This document shows, in pieces, positions 1 to 8,721 of a stretch of 64,000 nt of DNA. Position 1 is the first letter of the stretch. Every line of letters begins with the position of its first letter. Under the pieces are notes generated by a model, which saw only the letters and a program-made list of their open reading frames with translations, had not been told where the DNA came from and did no database searches. The translations under genes were made by a program, and so were the position numbers. This stretch comes from Paraburkholderia heleia NBRC 101817. GTDB taxonomy: Bacteria; Pseudomonadota; Gammaproteobacteria; Burkholderiales; Burkholderiaceae. The stretch covers positions 62,001 through 126,000 of the forward strand of contig NZ_BBJH01000003.1 of the NCBI RefSeq assembly GCF_000739775.1, in the 5' to 3' direction.

Positions 1-120
1 CATGCATGGTGGCCACGGCCGCGGATAGTGCCGTCGTGAACTACGCCATGGGATCGTTGCAGTCACGCCCGCGCGGGTAGTTCAACGCGCGCGGGCGGAC
101 GGCCCCGGCATCAAGGAGGA

Positions 121-528
121 CTACGATGCGAATCGTTGCCGCGCCTGCTCGAGTTCTTCCATATGCGTTTCGACCCAGTCCCAGATTCCGCAGATCTTTT
201 CCAGAAGGCTCCCGCCAAGCGGAGTCAGGATGTAGTCGACGTGTGGCGGTATGACCGGGTGAACGTGGCGTGAAAGGAGGCCGGTACTCTCGAGTTGGCG
301 CAACGTCTTTGTCAGCATTTTTGGGCTGATTCCGGGAATGCCGTCTCGTAGCTCCGAAAAGCGCATCGTGCCGCGCGTTCCCAACGCATCGATCACGAGA
401 ATGGTCCACTTGTCGGCAATTTGCTCGATCAGCGCACGCGCGAGATCGTCGGTTTTCTGCCGGGAATCGCTATTCGCGAGAGGCGTGTCGTGGCAATGTG
501 TTTCCGTGGCGTATCGCAAAGCCTTCAA
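121..528 (-). CDS. HxlR-family winged-helix transcriptional regulator
   Basis: A 135-residue protein that is a single HxlR-type winged-helix domain (about residues 25-120). The family's W-containing helix (IADKWTILVIDAL) is visible, then a recognition helix region (PGISPKMLTKTLRQLE) and the wing (YILTPLGGSLL). HxlR proteins are small DNA-binding regulators, often of oxidoreductase genes or responsive to aldehydes. No cysteine sits where the redox-sensing Cys of YodB/HypR would be expected, so the signal is unknown. It lies downstream of and parallel to the sugar-acid genes; its target cannot be read from the sequence. Confidence 0.88.
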   Translation of the reverse strand: MKALRYATETHCHDTPLANSDSRQKTDDLARALIEQIADKWTILVIDALGTRGTMRFSELRDGIPGISPKMLTKTLRQLESTGLLSRHVHPVIPPHVDYILTPLGGSLLEKICGIWDWVETHMEELEQARQRFAS

Positions 529-624
529 CCCTTCATATGCATGGGTTCACTACGGCTGAACGACATGCTGGTACGAGGAATATCTGCATCATGCTGTTGC
601 ACCGGTAGTACGCGGCGTCGCGCT

Positions 625-1701
625 CTAGTCGCGAGGCACGATCTCAATCCAGTTCGCGCCGCTTCCTCCGCGAGTGCGCGAGTGCAGTGTCAGCGCGCCA
701 GACTTCGCATCGATGCCATAAAGCGAGACTTGCGTGGACTTCTCTCCACATACAAGAAGAAAGCGCCCGGAAGGGTCGATGGAGAAGCCGCGAGGTTGCG
801 CCTCCGTTTCGAAGTCGCCAGTTTGCTCTAGTGCGCCATTGGGCGTGACACGCAAAGCGAAGATGCGGTTGGTCGTGCGCTCCGAAATGTAGACGAATTG
901 TCCGTCGGGCCGTACATGAATGTCGGCGGCCCAGATCAACGAAGTGAGTGTTGCAGGATCGGGTTGTGGGCAGGTAGCTGGAGGGCGGACAAAGCCGTCG
1001 AACATGCCTGCGAGCGCATCCGGTCGCGCAGATACGCTGTGCAGCATCAGCTTTCCGCTATCGCCAATGCGCCGGAACACGGCGACGGTTGCGCGAAATT
1101 CGCTCAGAACATAGAGCCAGTTACCGTCCGGAGAAAGACGCATATGACGCGGGCCGAAGCCTTGGTCGAGCGTTACTGTCTCGATCACGCCAAGCGGTTG
1201 TGCCGCGTTCCCGTCGATCGTGCAGCACAGGATTTCGTCGTTTGCCAGCGAGGTGACATAGGCGAAGCGATTATCGTCCGTCACGACCACCGAGTGTGCA
1301 TTGCGCACGCCGCGTAGTGTTTGCACCGGCTTCGGATCGCCGCGATCGAGGCGTTCGACGCTATACACAACGACTTCATGGCTGCCGTATGCGGCGCCGA
1401 ACAAGAAGCGGTCAGTGCGGTCGACCGCGAGCGCAACGAGGCTCGCATCGATCGCGACCCGATAGTCCGTCGTGAGACGGCCGGCGAGCGAGTCGAGCGT
1501 GCATTTCACGAGCGATGGCGCAGCGCCGCGCGTAGCCGCGAAAACGGTTTGTCGTCCGGCGCTTATCGCGAGCGGCATGACGTGAGCGCCGACCCGATGC
1601 CGTTCGCCAGCGCGCAAGGTAGGTGCTGAAGCACCGAACCCGTAGGTCGCAATGTCGGCGTCTTCCGAGTTCGAGACTAGTGCGATGCAGTTTTCCAGCA
1701 T
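625..1701 (-). CDS. Lactonase-family beta-propeller protein (6-phosphogluconolactonase / aldonolactonase type)
   Basis: A 358-residue protein with repeated blade motifs such as LSPDGNWLYVLSE, VRPDGQFVYISERTTNRI and IDPSGRFLLVCGEKSTQVSLY, typical of the seven-bladed lactonase (Pgl/YbhE) family. No signal peptide is visible, so it is probably cytoplasmic. It lies 70 bp downstream of a uronate-dehydrogenase-like gene on the same strand. That enzyme class releases aldarolactones, so hydrolysis of a sugar-acid lactone is the likely job. This is inferred from family and neighbourhood; the exact substrate is unknown. Confidence 0.85.
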   Translation of the reverse strand: MLENCIALVSNSEDADIATYGFGASAPTLRAGERHRVGAHVMPLAISAGRQTVFAATRGAAPSLVKCTLDSLAGRLTTDYRVAIDASLVALAVDRTDRFLFGAAYGSHEVVVYSVERLDRGDPKPVQTLRGVRNAHSVVVTDDNRFAYVTSLANDEILCCTIDGNAAQPLGVIETVTLDQGFGPRHMRLSPDGNWLYVLSEFRATVAVFRRIGDSGKLMLHSVSARPDALAGMFDGFVRPPATCPQPDPATLTSLIWAADIHVRPDGQFVYISERTTNRIFALRVTPNGALEQTGDFETEAQPRGFSIDPSGRFLLVCGEKSTQVSLYGIDAKSGALTLHSRTRGGSGANWIEIVPRD

Positions 1702-1771
1702 GTTCTTGACGCTCTATGTGTGGGTGTCCGCCTGCAGCCACCCGATAGCAGCCGATAGCGCGAATCCGCTA

Positions 1772-2581
1772 TCAGTCGATTTCTTCTACCTGTCCAGCGA
1801 ATTCCACGAGACAGCCGAAGCCGCCGTGGAAGAGCGCTTCGCGCTCATCTTCCTTCGCGCCTGTCGAGAAGATCTCGCTTGCATAGCGCTCTGCGTCGTC
1901 CTGAGGCTGGTAGCCAAGCAAGCGCGCGTTCGAGTTGTCCCAACGATTGCGCGCGTTGTTGGAGACGCCGTAGGCGACAACGAAGTGATAGTCCGGGTGG
2001 TCGATTGCGCGCTGCACGAGCTGGGCCGTATCGCGGTGGCTGATCCAGGTGTAGAGGTGGCGCGGCGCGGTGGGTTTGTCGTCCGGGCGGAACGACCCAA
2101 TACGCAGGCAGGCGACCGAAAGCCCGTACTTGTCCGCATAGAGTCGTCCGACCGCCTCGCCGAAAACCTTCGAGACGCCGTACCGGCTGTCGGGGCGGGC
2201 CGTGACCTGATCGTCGATCATGCGGTCGCGACGGTGAAATCCCACGGCGTGATTCGAGCTTGCGAAAATGACGCGCTTCACGCCGGCAACGCGGGCCGCT
2301 TCGAAGACGTTGTAGCAGCCTTCGATGTTCATCCGGTGGATACGCTCCCACGTGTCTTCATCGGCGATACCGGCGAGGTGAACGACACAGTCGATGCCTT
2401 CCATCGCATGCGCGAGCTGAGCAGGGTCGGTAATGTCAACCTTCACGATTTCCTCGCCGGCTTGTGCGGGTGCTTGTGCGGCGATGTCGGCAAGCCTGAT
2501 GAGCGAGTAGCGGTTCTTCAGTCCCTCTCGCAACGCGCGGCCGATGTGCCCGGCCGCACCCGTAATTAACACTCGCTTCAT
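1772..2581 (-). CDS. NAD-dependent epimerase/dehydratase-fold oxidoreductase, uronate dehydrogenase-like
   Basis: A 269-residue extended-SDR protein. The N-terminal Rossmann motif TGAAGHIG (residues 7-14) is followed by D61-equivalent VVHLAGIA, a catalytic SSN (about 108-110) and YGVSK (about 134-138, Tyr and Lys). Length and the motifs FASSNHAVGF, LRIGSF and RWDNS closely match bacterial uronate dehydrogenases (Udh), which oxidise D-glucuronate or D-galacturonate to the aldarolactone with NAD. It is followed by a lactonase gene and preceded by a GntR regulator, supporting a uronate/aldarate route. Udh is the best guess; another sugar dehydrogenase is possible. Confidence 0.8.
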   Translation of the reverse strand: MKRVLITGAAGHIGRALREGLKNRYSLIRLADIAAQAPAQAGEEIVKVDITDPAQLAHAMEGIDCVVHLAGIADEDTWERIHRMNIEGCYNVFEAARVAGVKRVIFASSNHAVGFHRRDRMIDDQVTARPDSRYGVSKVFGEAVGRLYADKYGLSVACLRIGSFRPDDKPTAPRHLYTWISHRDTAQLVQRAIDHPDYHFVVAYGVSNNARNRWDNSNARLLGYQPQDDAERYASEIFSTGAKEDEREALFHGGFGCLVEFAGQVEEID

Positions 2582-2665
2582 ATCAACTCTCCTGACTCAA
2601 TGGCGTTGCTGTGATTGCGTCGGTCTACTGCGCAACACGTACTTGAAGATTGGCTGCCGCGAGGC

Positions 2666-3403
2666 TTATTGCTTCTCTTTCGCGCCGACAGTAGCGCCGT
2701 TGCGGCGGTGATAGGCCTCGAGGTAAGCGTCACGAGCGGGGACCAGATGCTCGCGGCAAAGCTCGACTAGCCTGAGCTGGTCCCGGCCTGCGAGCGCTTC
2801 GAGCATTGCATGGTGCTCGCTGCGTGCCTTTTCGAGGTAGTGCGGAAAAAGCAGCGAAGCCGAACGAATGGGGTGCGTGCGTCGCTCGTACTCGCGTATC
2901 GCCTCGGTCAGCGCCTGGTTGTCGGAAAGCGCAAACAGGGCGTGGTGAAAATCCATATTCGCGCGGAACACGGCGCGGAGGTTACCGGCTTGTGCTGCCG
3001 TATCGTGCGTCTTCTGGATTTCGACGAGTTCGGCCAGTTGCTCAGGCGCGACCGGCAGCGCGATGCGTTGCGCCGCATTCGTCTCGAGTATTTCGCGAAC
3101 CGAATACAGCTCCATCACTTCGCGCGGCGAGTACGACTTCACGAGCGCGCCCACGTTCTTGCGGCGTTCGATGAGACCGCGCTGCTCGAGTTCGGCGAGC
3201 ACGAGGCGCGCAACGTGCCGCTTGAGCGCGAAGCGCTCGCACAATTCGTCTTCCACGAGCCGTTCGCGCGGATGCAGCACGCCAAGCACGATTTCCTCTT
3301 CGAGCGTGTCGGCGGCGCGCGCAACGTTCATGTCGATATCGCGGTCGCGCATGGCAGGCTGCGCTTGCGCAGGGGTTTTCTGGGGAGTAGAGACGCTTTT
3401 CAT
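2666..3403 (-). CDS. GntR-family regulator, FCD subfamily
   Basis: 245 residues from the ATG at 3403; the frame is open further upstream but that part is low-complexity and unlike the family. The N-terminal winged helix (about 25-90; EEIVLGVLHPRERLVEDELCERF) is followed by an all-helical FCD effector domain with likely metal/ligand residues (NMDFHHALF, EHHAMLEAL, REHL). FCD regulators commonly repress sugar-acid catabolic operons and are released by the acid. It sits between the Udh-like and IlvD/Edd-type genes on the same strand, so it is the natural local regulator. The operator near 5301-5312 is one candidate site. Confidence 0.87.
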   Translation of the reverse strand: MKSVSTPQKTPAQAQPAMRDRDIDMNVARAADTLEEEIVLGVLHPRERLVEDELCERFALKRHVARLVLAELEQRGLIERRKNVGALVKSYSPREVMELYSVREILETNAAQRIALPVAPEQLAELVEIQKTHDTAAQAGNLRAVFRANMDFHHALFALSDNQALTEAIREYERRTHPIRSASLLFPHYLEKARSEHHAMLEALAGRDQLRLVELCREHLVPARDAYLEAYHRRNGATVGAKEKQ

Positions 3404-3545
3404 GTCGGCAGATTCGGTAACGGAACCCGGGTGAACTCGCAGGAGGCGAGCAGTATATCGGCAATTTCGCCCACGGATCCTCGCGTGCGGCGCGCCAGGT
3501 ATGCGCGCCGCACCGCGCAATCGATGGTGGAGTCGCATTGCGTCA

Positions 3546-5285
3546 TCAGCCCCGTGGCTTCGGTACTTTCGCCGTCATTTCCGCCGCCGCGAGGAAGTCG
3601 AAGTCGCAGCCCTGGTCCGCTTGCGTGATCGAGGTGAGGAACAGCTTGCGGTAGCCGCGCGCCGCCGGATCCTGCGTGCGGGGCGCCAGACTTTGCGCGC
3701 GCCGCGCGAGTTCCTCCTCGCTCACGAGCACATCTATCGAGCGATTCGCGACGCTCAGGCGGATCCGGTCGCCGCTCTGGACGAGTGCAAGCGGGCCGCC
3801 GATCGCGGACTCGGGGGTCACGTGCAGCACGATTGTGCCTGCCGCCGTACCGCTCATGCGGCCGTCCGACACACGCACGATATCCTTGACGCCGAGCTTC
3901 GCGAGCTTCTTCGGGATCGGAATGTAGCCCGCTTCCGGCATGCCCGGCGCGCCGATCGGACCGATGCCCTTGAGCACGAGCACGTCGTCAGCCTCGACAT
4001 CGAGTTCGGGATCGTCGATGCGCCGGGCGAGGTCCTCGGCGTTCTCGAATACCACGGCGCGCGCCTCGTGCTCCATCAATGCAGGATTGGCCGCCGACTG
4101 CTTGATGATCGCGCCGCCGGGCGCCAGATTGCCGTACAGCACGGCAACGCCGCCTTGCGGATAGATCGGTTTGTCGAACGGACGCACCACCTCCTGGGCG
4201 AAGCTTGCAGGCGCCGCATCGAGTTCTTCGCCGAGCGTTCTGCCTGTGACCGTGAGGGTGTCCAGGTGCAGGAGCGGCCTGATCTCGCGCAGCACCGTGG
4301 TGAGACCGCCGGCCTTGTGCAGGTCCTCCATGTAGTGTTTGCCCGATGGCTTCAGATCGACGAGCACCGGCGTTTCGCGCGCCATGCGGTCAACTTCGCC
4401 GAGATCGATCTTCACGCCTAGCCGTCCGGCAATGGCCGTGAGATGGATGATGCCGTTGGTCGACCCGCCGATGGCGAGCAGCACGCGCAACGCGTTTTCG
4501 AAGGCATCTGGCGTGAGGATGCGCTCGGGTGTGAGCTGCTGCCCGATCATGGCGACCGCTGTCGCGCCCGTGTGCTCCGCGATGCGGATGCGATCCGCCG
4601 TGACGGCGGGCGCGCTTGCGCCGCCGGGCAGCATGATGCCAAGCGCCTCGGCGATGCAGGCCATCGTGCTCGCCGTGCCCATGACCGAGCAGGTGCCGAC
4701 CGTCGGGACGAGCTGGTTGTTGACTTCGTCGATTTCGTGCGCGTCGATTTCCTCGCCGCGGAATCGCGCCCAGAACCGGCGGCAATCGGTGCAGGCGCCA
4801 ACGCGCTCGCCGCGGTGGGAGCCGGTGAGCATCGCGCCCGTGACAAGCTGGATCGCCGGCACGCCGGCCGCCGCTGCGCCCATCAGTTGAGCCGGCACTG
4901 TCTTGTCGCAGCCGCCGATGAGCACGACCGCGTCCATGGGCTGCGCGCGGATCATCTCTTCAGTGTCCATCGACATCAGATTGCGCAAATACATGCTCGT
5001 CGGATGCGAGAAGCTCTCCGCGATCGAGATCGTCGGAAACTCGATGGGCAGGCCGCCCGCGAGCATCACGCCGCGCTTGACCGCCTCGATCAGTTGCGGA
5101 GCGTTGCCGTGGCAGGGGTTATAGCCGCTGCCCGTGTTCGCGATGCCGACGATAGGCCGCGACAGCGCGTCGTCGGTGTAGCCCGCCCCCTTGATGAACG
5201 CCTTGCGCAAGAACAGCGAGAAGCCTTCGTCACCGTAGTTGGTGAGCCCTTTTTTCAGTCCGGATTGTACGGGTTTTTTGTCCAT
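3546..5285 (-). CDS. IlvD/Edd-family dehydratase, sugar-acid (arabinonate/xylonate type)
   Basis: A 579-residue Fe-S dehydratase that removes water from a 2,3-dihydroxy acid to give a 2-keto-3-deoxy acid. Three cluster cysteines are visible at C58 (NPCHG), C126 (GGCDKT) and C199 (GTCSVMG), matching the spacing seen in pentonate dehydratases. KYS-like C-terminal motif SDGRMSG is present. Length equals that of the arabinonate/xylonate dehydratase branch rather than the longer Edd. It is divergent from a 2-hydroxyacid dehydrogenase across a 116-bp promoter region and parallel to udh/lactonase. The family cannot be separated by substrate from sequence alone, so no gene symbol is given. Confidence 0.85.
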   Translation of the reverse strand: MDKKPVQSGLKKGLTNYGDEGFSLFLRKAFIKGAGYTDDALSRPIVGIANTGSGYNPCHGNAPQLIEAVKRGVMLAGGLPIEFPTISIAESFSHPTSMYLRNLMSMDTEEMIRAQPMDAVVLIGGCDKTVPAQLMGAAAAGVPAIQLVTGAMLTGSHRGERVGACTDCRRFWARFRGEEIDAHEIDEVNNQLVPTVGTCSVMGTASTMACIAEALGIMLPGGASAPAVTADRIRIAEHTGATAVAMIGQQLTPERILTPDAFENALRVLLAIGGSTNGIIHLTAIAGRLGVKIDLGEVDRMARETPVLVDLKPSGKHYMEDLHKAGGLTTVLREIRPLLHLDTLTVTGRTLGEELDAAPASFAQEVVRPFDKPIYPQGGVAVLYGNLAPGGAIIKQSAANPALMEHEARAVVFENAEDLARRIDDPELDVEADDVLVLKGIGPIGAPGMPEAGYIPIPKKLAKLGVKDIVRVSDGRMSGTAAGTIVLHVTPESAIGGPLALVQSGDRIRLSVANRSIDVLVSEEELARRAQSLAPRTQDPAARGYRKLFLTSITQADQGCDFDFLAAAEMTAKVPKPRG

Positions 5286-5300
5286 AATGTCATCGATGAG

Positions 5301-5343
5301 ATTATCAATAATCCTTGACGCCCATCTTATCTACTTTTATATT
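5301..5343 (+). promoter_or_regulatory. Sigma70-like promoter with overlapping/adjacent inverted repeat
   Basis: TTGACG at 5315-5320 and TATATT at 5338-5343 are separated by exactly 17 bp, a good match to a vegetative promoter, about 60 bp before the hydroxyacid dehydrogenase start. Directly upstream lies ATTATCAATAAT (5301-5312), an inverted repeat with 5-bp arms, placed between the two divergent genes. It is a candidate operator for the nearby GntR regulator; this is inference. Confidence 0.6.
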
Positions 5344-5401
5344 GGGCTGCAAGTCACCTGCCGGCGCACGGTGCCGGAGCCAGTTCGAAAGGGAATGATT
5401 C

Positions 5402-6406
5402 ATGAAGAGAAGGCGTGTTGTGCTGTATCGGCCGGTGCCGGCGGACGTGCTCGAAAGTTTGCGTGCGCGCTTCGACGTGACCGCCTTCGATGAGGTAACC
5501 GAAACGAATCGGCCGCAGTTCGTTCAGGCACTGGGCTCGGCGCACGGCATCATGGGCAACACCCTGAAGATCACTGCCGCGCTGCTGGACGCGGCGCCCG
5601 AGCTGGAAGTGGCCTCGACGATTTCCGCGGGCTACGACGCATTCGACGTCGAAGCGCTCACGCGCCGGGGCGTCGTGCTCACGAACACGCCCGACGAGGT
5701 GACGGAAACCACGGCCGATCTCGTCTTCGCGCTGTTGCTTTCGAGCGCGCGCCGCGTGGTCGAACTCGCGAACTGGGCCCGCGCAGGCGAGTGGCGGGGC
5801 GGCGTGAGCGAGCATTACTTTGGCATGGACGTGCACGGACGCACGCTCGGCATCGTGGGGCTCGGCCGCATCGGCGCGGCGGTGGCCCGGCGGGCCGCGC
5901 AGGGCTTTGGCATGCGCATTCTCTACACGAAGCGGCGGCCTGACTTGCATGCGGAGTCGACCTGGGGAGCGCAACGCTGCGAACTCGACGCGCTGCTGGC
6001 GCAATCCGACTTCGTTTGCGCGATGGTGCCGCTGTCGAGCGAAACCCATCACCTGATCGGCGCGCGCGAGCTCGGACTAATGAAGCGCGACGCGATCCTG
6101 ATCAACGCATCGCGAGGGCCGGTCGTCGACGAGGCTGCGCTCATCGTTGCGCTGGAGTCGGGGCAAATACGCGGCGCCGGGCTCGACGTGTTCGAGCGCG
6201 AGCCGCTCCCGCAAGATTCGCCGCTCTATGCGCTGCCGAACGTCGTTGCGCTCCCACATATCGGCTCCGCAACCCGGGCCACACGCGAAGCCATGGCGCG
6301 CCGCGCCGCGGAGAATCTGATCGCGGCGCTGGAGGGGCGCCACGTGTCGACGACCGTCAATCCGCAGGCCATGGAATTACGGCGCGCACGAGGTGTTTGT
6401 ATGTGA
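5402..6406 (+). CDS. D-isomer-specific 2-hydroxyacid dehydrogenase (glyoxylate/hydroxypyruvate/2-ketogluconate reductase type)
   Basis: A 334-residue NAD(P)-dependent reductase. The nucleotide-binding motif GLGRIG (VGLGRIGAAVARRA, about 150-163) and catalytic signature regions are seen: INASRGPVVDE (Arg), GLDVFEREPL (Glu) and ALPHIGSAT (His). It starts with ATG after a purine-rich stretch (AAAGGGAATGATTC). Products of sugar-acid breakdown such as tartronate semialdehyde, hydroxypyruvate or 2-ketogluconate are likely substrates. It heads a plus-strand run of catabolic genes and is divergent from the dehydratase. Confidence 0.85.
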   Translation: MKRRRVVLYRPVPADVLESLRARFDVTAFDEVTETNRPQFVQALGSAHGIMGNTLKITAALLDAAPELEVASTISAGYDAFDVEALTRRGVVLTNTPDEVTETTADLVFALLLSSARRVVELANWARAGEWRGGVSEHYFGMDVHGRTLGIVGLGRIGAAVARRAAQGFGMRILYTKRRPDLHAESTWGAQRCELDALLAQSDFVCAMVPLSSETHHLIGARELGLMKRDAILINASRGPVVDEAALIVALESGQIRGAGLDVFEREPLPQDSPLYALPNVVALPHIGSATRATREAMARRAAENLIAALEGRHVSTTVNPQAMELRRARGVCM

Positions 6407-6529
6407 GCGGCACCGCGTCGTGGCCATGCTCACGACCTCAGGCTGAAGCGTTGGTGGTGCAATCGATTTGAAATTGAATATACAGGTGTTTGAAAATCAA
6501 TTAGTAAACCGAATTAAATGGAGACGAAG

Positions 6530-7816
6530 ATGCACGGCAGGTATCGATATACCGTGGCGGGACTGTTGTTCGCCGCGGGCATGATCAACTACATGGACCG
6601 GGCGGCGCTAGGCGTGGTCGCGCCGATCATCAGCAAGGACCTGAGCCTGACGCCGTCGCAGCTTGGCGTGATCTTCAGCAGTTTCTTCTTCGGCTACTCG
6701 ATCTTTTCGTTCGTCGGCGGCCATCTCGCGGACAGGTTTGGACCGACACGCGTGTTTACGTGGGCGATGGGAGCGTGGTCGCTGCTATGTGGCATGACCG
6801 TGGCTGCCACGGGTTTCGTCTCTCTGTTCATCCTGCGAGCGCTCTTCGGTTTTGGCGAGGGTCCGATGAATTCGACCACGAACCGCGCGATCACGAACTG
6901 GTTTCCGCGCGACGAGACCGCAACCATGATCGGCTTTACGTTCTCTGGGCAAACCTTCGGCAATGCGGTGGCGGGTCCGCTGGTCGGGCTCGTGGCGGTC
7001 GCCTTCGGCTGGCGCGTGTCGTTCGTGATCGTCGCGCTGCTGGGATTCCTGTGGATTGCCGTCTGGCGGTTGTTCGTCACCGACACGCCTGCGCAGAACC
7101 GGCGTGTGGGCGTGCAGGAGCGCGAACTCATCGAGCGCAGCCGCAACGCGGCGCATCCCGCCGAAGAGGGCGACGACGGCTTGACGCTGCGTGCCTACCT
7201 GGTTCGGCCGAGCACGCTCGCACTGGGTGTCGGTCTCTTCGCGGTGAACTACACGCTTTTCATCTTCATTTCGTGGCTACCGAGCTACTTCACGAACGCA
7301 CTGCATCTCGACCTTACGCAGATGAGCTTGATGACGGCGATTCCCTGGGCATGCGGCGCAATCGGCTATTTCGGCGGGGGGCTCGCTGCGGACGTGCTGT
7401 TCCGGCGCATGGATAACAAGTTGCTGGCGCGAAAGATCGCGGCGGTCTTGCCGCTTGCGCTCTCCGGCCTCGCCATGCTGGCGGTGAGCTTCGTCAGTTC
7501 CACGGCGCCGGCCGTCGCATTGGTCGCGGCAGCGGTGCTGTTTCTTACGGCTTCGTCACAGGCAGTGTGGGCAGTGGTCCACGAGCTTGTTCCGAGCCGG
7601 CATCTCGGCGGCGTCAGTGGCTTCGTGCATCTGATGGCGAATATCTCAGGAATCATCGGTCCGACGGTCACAGGCCTCGCGGTCGAATATTTTGGCGGTT
7701 ATAGCACCGGGTTCGCACTGGGCGCGACGATCGATCTGATTGGTGTGCTCGCCATGACGTTCGTGGTGCGTAGCCGCACCGGCGCGCGCTCGGCGGCCTC
7801 GGGCGCAATGACGTAA
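6530..7816 (+). CDS. MFS transporter, anion:cation symporter (ACS) type, probable aldarate/sugar-acid uptake
   Basis: A 428-residue, 12-helix permease. The ATG at 6530 is preferred over the one at 6518 because GGAG lies 6 bases before it. NYMDRAALGVVAPII and the loop 2-3 motif GGHLADRFGPTR are typical of the ACS family that includes glucarate/galactarate (GarP/GudP) and glucuronate importers. It sits in the catabolic gene run, so it probably imports the starting acid by proton symport. Substrate is inferred from neighbours only. Confidence 0.85.
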   Translation: MHGRYRYTVAGLLFAAGMINYMDRAALGVVAPIISKDLSLTPSQLGVIFSSFFFGYSIFSFVGGHLADRFGPTRVFTWAMGAWSLLCGMTVAATGFVSLFILRALFGFGEGPMNSTTNRAITNWFPRDETATMIGFTFSGQTFGNAVAGPLVGLVAVAFGWRVSFVIVALLGFLWIAVWRLFVTDTPAQNRRVGVQERELIERSRNAAHPAEEGDDGLTLRAYLVRPSTLALGVGLFAVNYTLFIFISWLPSYFTNALHLDLTQMSLMTAIPWACGAIGYFGGGLAADVLFRRMDNKLLARKIAAVLPLALSGLAMLAVSFVSSTAPAVALVAAAVLFLTASSQAVWAVVHELVPSRHLGGVSGFVHLMANISGIIGPTVTGLAVEYFGGYSTGFALGATIDLIGVLAMTFVVRSRTGARSAASGAMT

Positions 7817-7888
7817 CGAATGAACGAAGCGGCGGTTGAGCCGCGCATCTGATCAACACTGAAATGGCTGTCAGGCCGGGAGTGAAGG

Positions 7889-8674
7889 ATGGATCTGGGT
7901 TTGCGTAACAAGACCGCGCTGCTGATGGGCGCAGGCGGTGGTTTGGGACAAGCGATTGCGGTATCGCTTGCGCGTGAGGGAGCGAACATCGTTCTCGCTG
8001 ACGTTGACGAGGCCGCGCTGCAGCGCTCGGCACAGCGCGTAGAAGAAGCCGGTGCGCGCGCGTTGTCACTGCAATGGGATCTCGGCGACCTGGCTTCAAT
8101 CGAGAAGCACGTCGCCACGATCGAGGCCCAATTCGCAGGGGTCGATGTACTCGTCAACAATACGGGCGGCCCGCCGCCGACGCCGGCGTCGGGGCAACCC
8201 GCCGACGCCTGGCAAAAATATTTCGGCTTGATGGTGCTCTCCGTGATCGCGATCACGGACAGAGTGCTTCCGGGAATGCGCGAGCGCAAGTGGGGCCGCG
8301 TCATTACGAGCGCGTCATCGGGCGTCATTGCGCCGATCCCGAATCTCGGCATGTCCAATGCATTGCGCATGTCGCTCGTCGGCTGGTCGAAGACGCTGGC
8401 GCGTGAGGTTGCACGTGATGGCGTAACCGCGAATGTCGTCGTGCCCGGGCGCGTGGCGACCGATCGCATTCGTTTCCTCGATGAATCGAAGGCTAAACGC
8501 GAAGGCCGGACGGTCGAGGCCGTTGCGGCCGAGAGCACATCGTCGATTCCTGCCGGGCGGTATGGCGAGCCGAAGGAGTATGCGGACGTCGTTACGTTTC
8601 TTGCGAGCGAACGCGCGTCGTACATGACCGGGGGCGTCGTGCGTGTAGACGGCGGCCTGATCGCGAGTATCTGA
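7889..8674 (+). CDS. SDR-family oxidoreductase with altered catalytic motif
   Basis: A 261-residue short-chain dehydrogenase/reductase. The cofactor motif GAGGGLGQAIA (about 12-22) and D-containing LADVD, the NN(T)GG motif at about 90, and the C-terminal MTGGVVRVDGG are all classical. In place of the usual Tyr-x3-Lys, the region ITSASSGVIAPIPNLGMSNALR gives Ser-x3-Arg after the catalytic serine. This variant occurs in a subset of SDRs, so the fold is certain but the chemistry is not. It lies 72 bp after the permease, and its substrate is probably a sugar acid or keto acid. Confidence 0.82.
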   Translation: MDLGLRNKTALLMGAGGGLGQAIAVSLAREGANIVLADVDEAALQRSAQRVEEAGARALSLQWDLGDLASIEKHVATIEAQFAGVDVLVNNTGGPPPTPASGQPADAWQKYFGLMVLSVIAITDRVLPGMRERKWGRVITSASSGVIAPIPNLGMSNALRMSLVGWSKTLAREVARDGVTANVVVPGRVATDRIRFLDESKAKREGRTVEAVAAESTSSIPAGRYGEPKEYADVVTFLASERASYMTGGVVRVDGGLIASI

Positions 8675-8721
8675 TTCGCCGGACGACCAGTCTGGCAATT
8701 ATCTTTGCATGAGAGACTTCC

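Noticed and set aside
3..80. Open frame at the left edge that ends in TAG and could be the tail of a gene from outside the window
   Set aside because: Only about 25 residues are visible and they match no family I recognise, so it is not supported as a gene.
2666..3538. Longer form of the GntR regulator starting at 3538
   Set aside because: The extra 45 residues are low-complexity and unlike the family; the ATG at 3403 gives the normal length.
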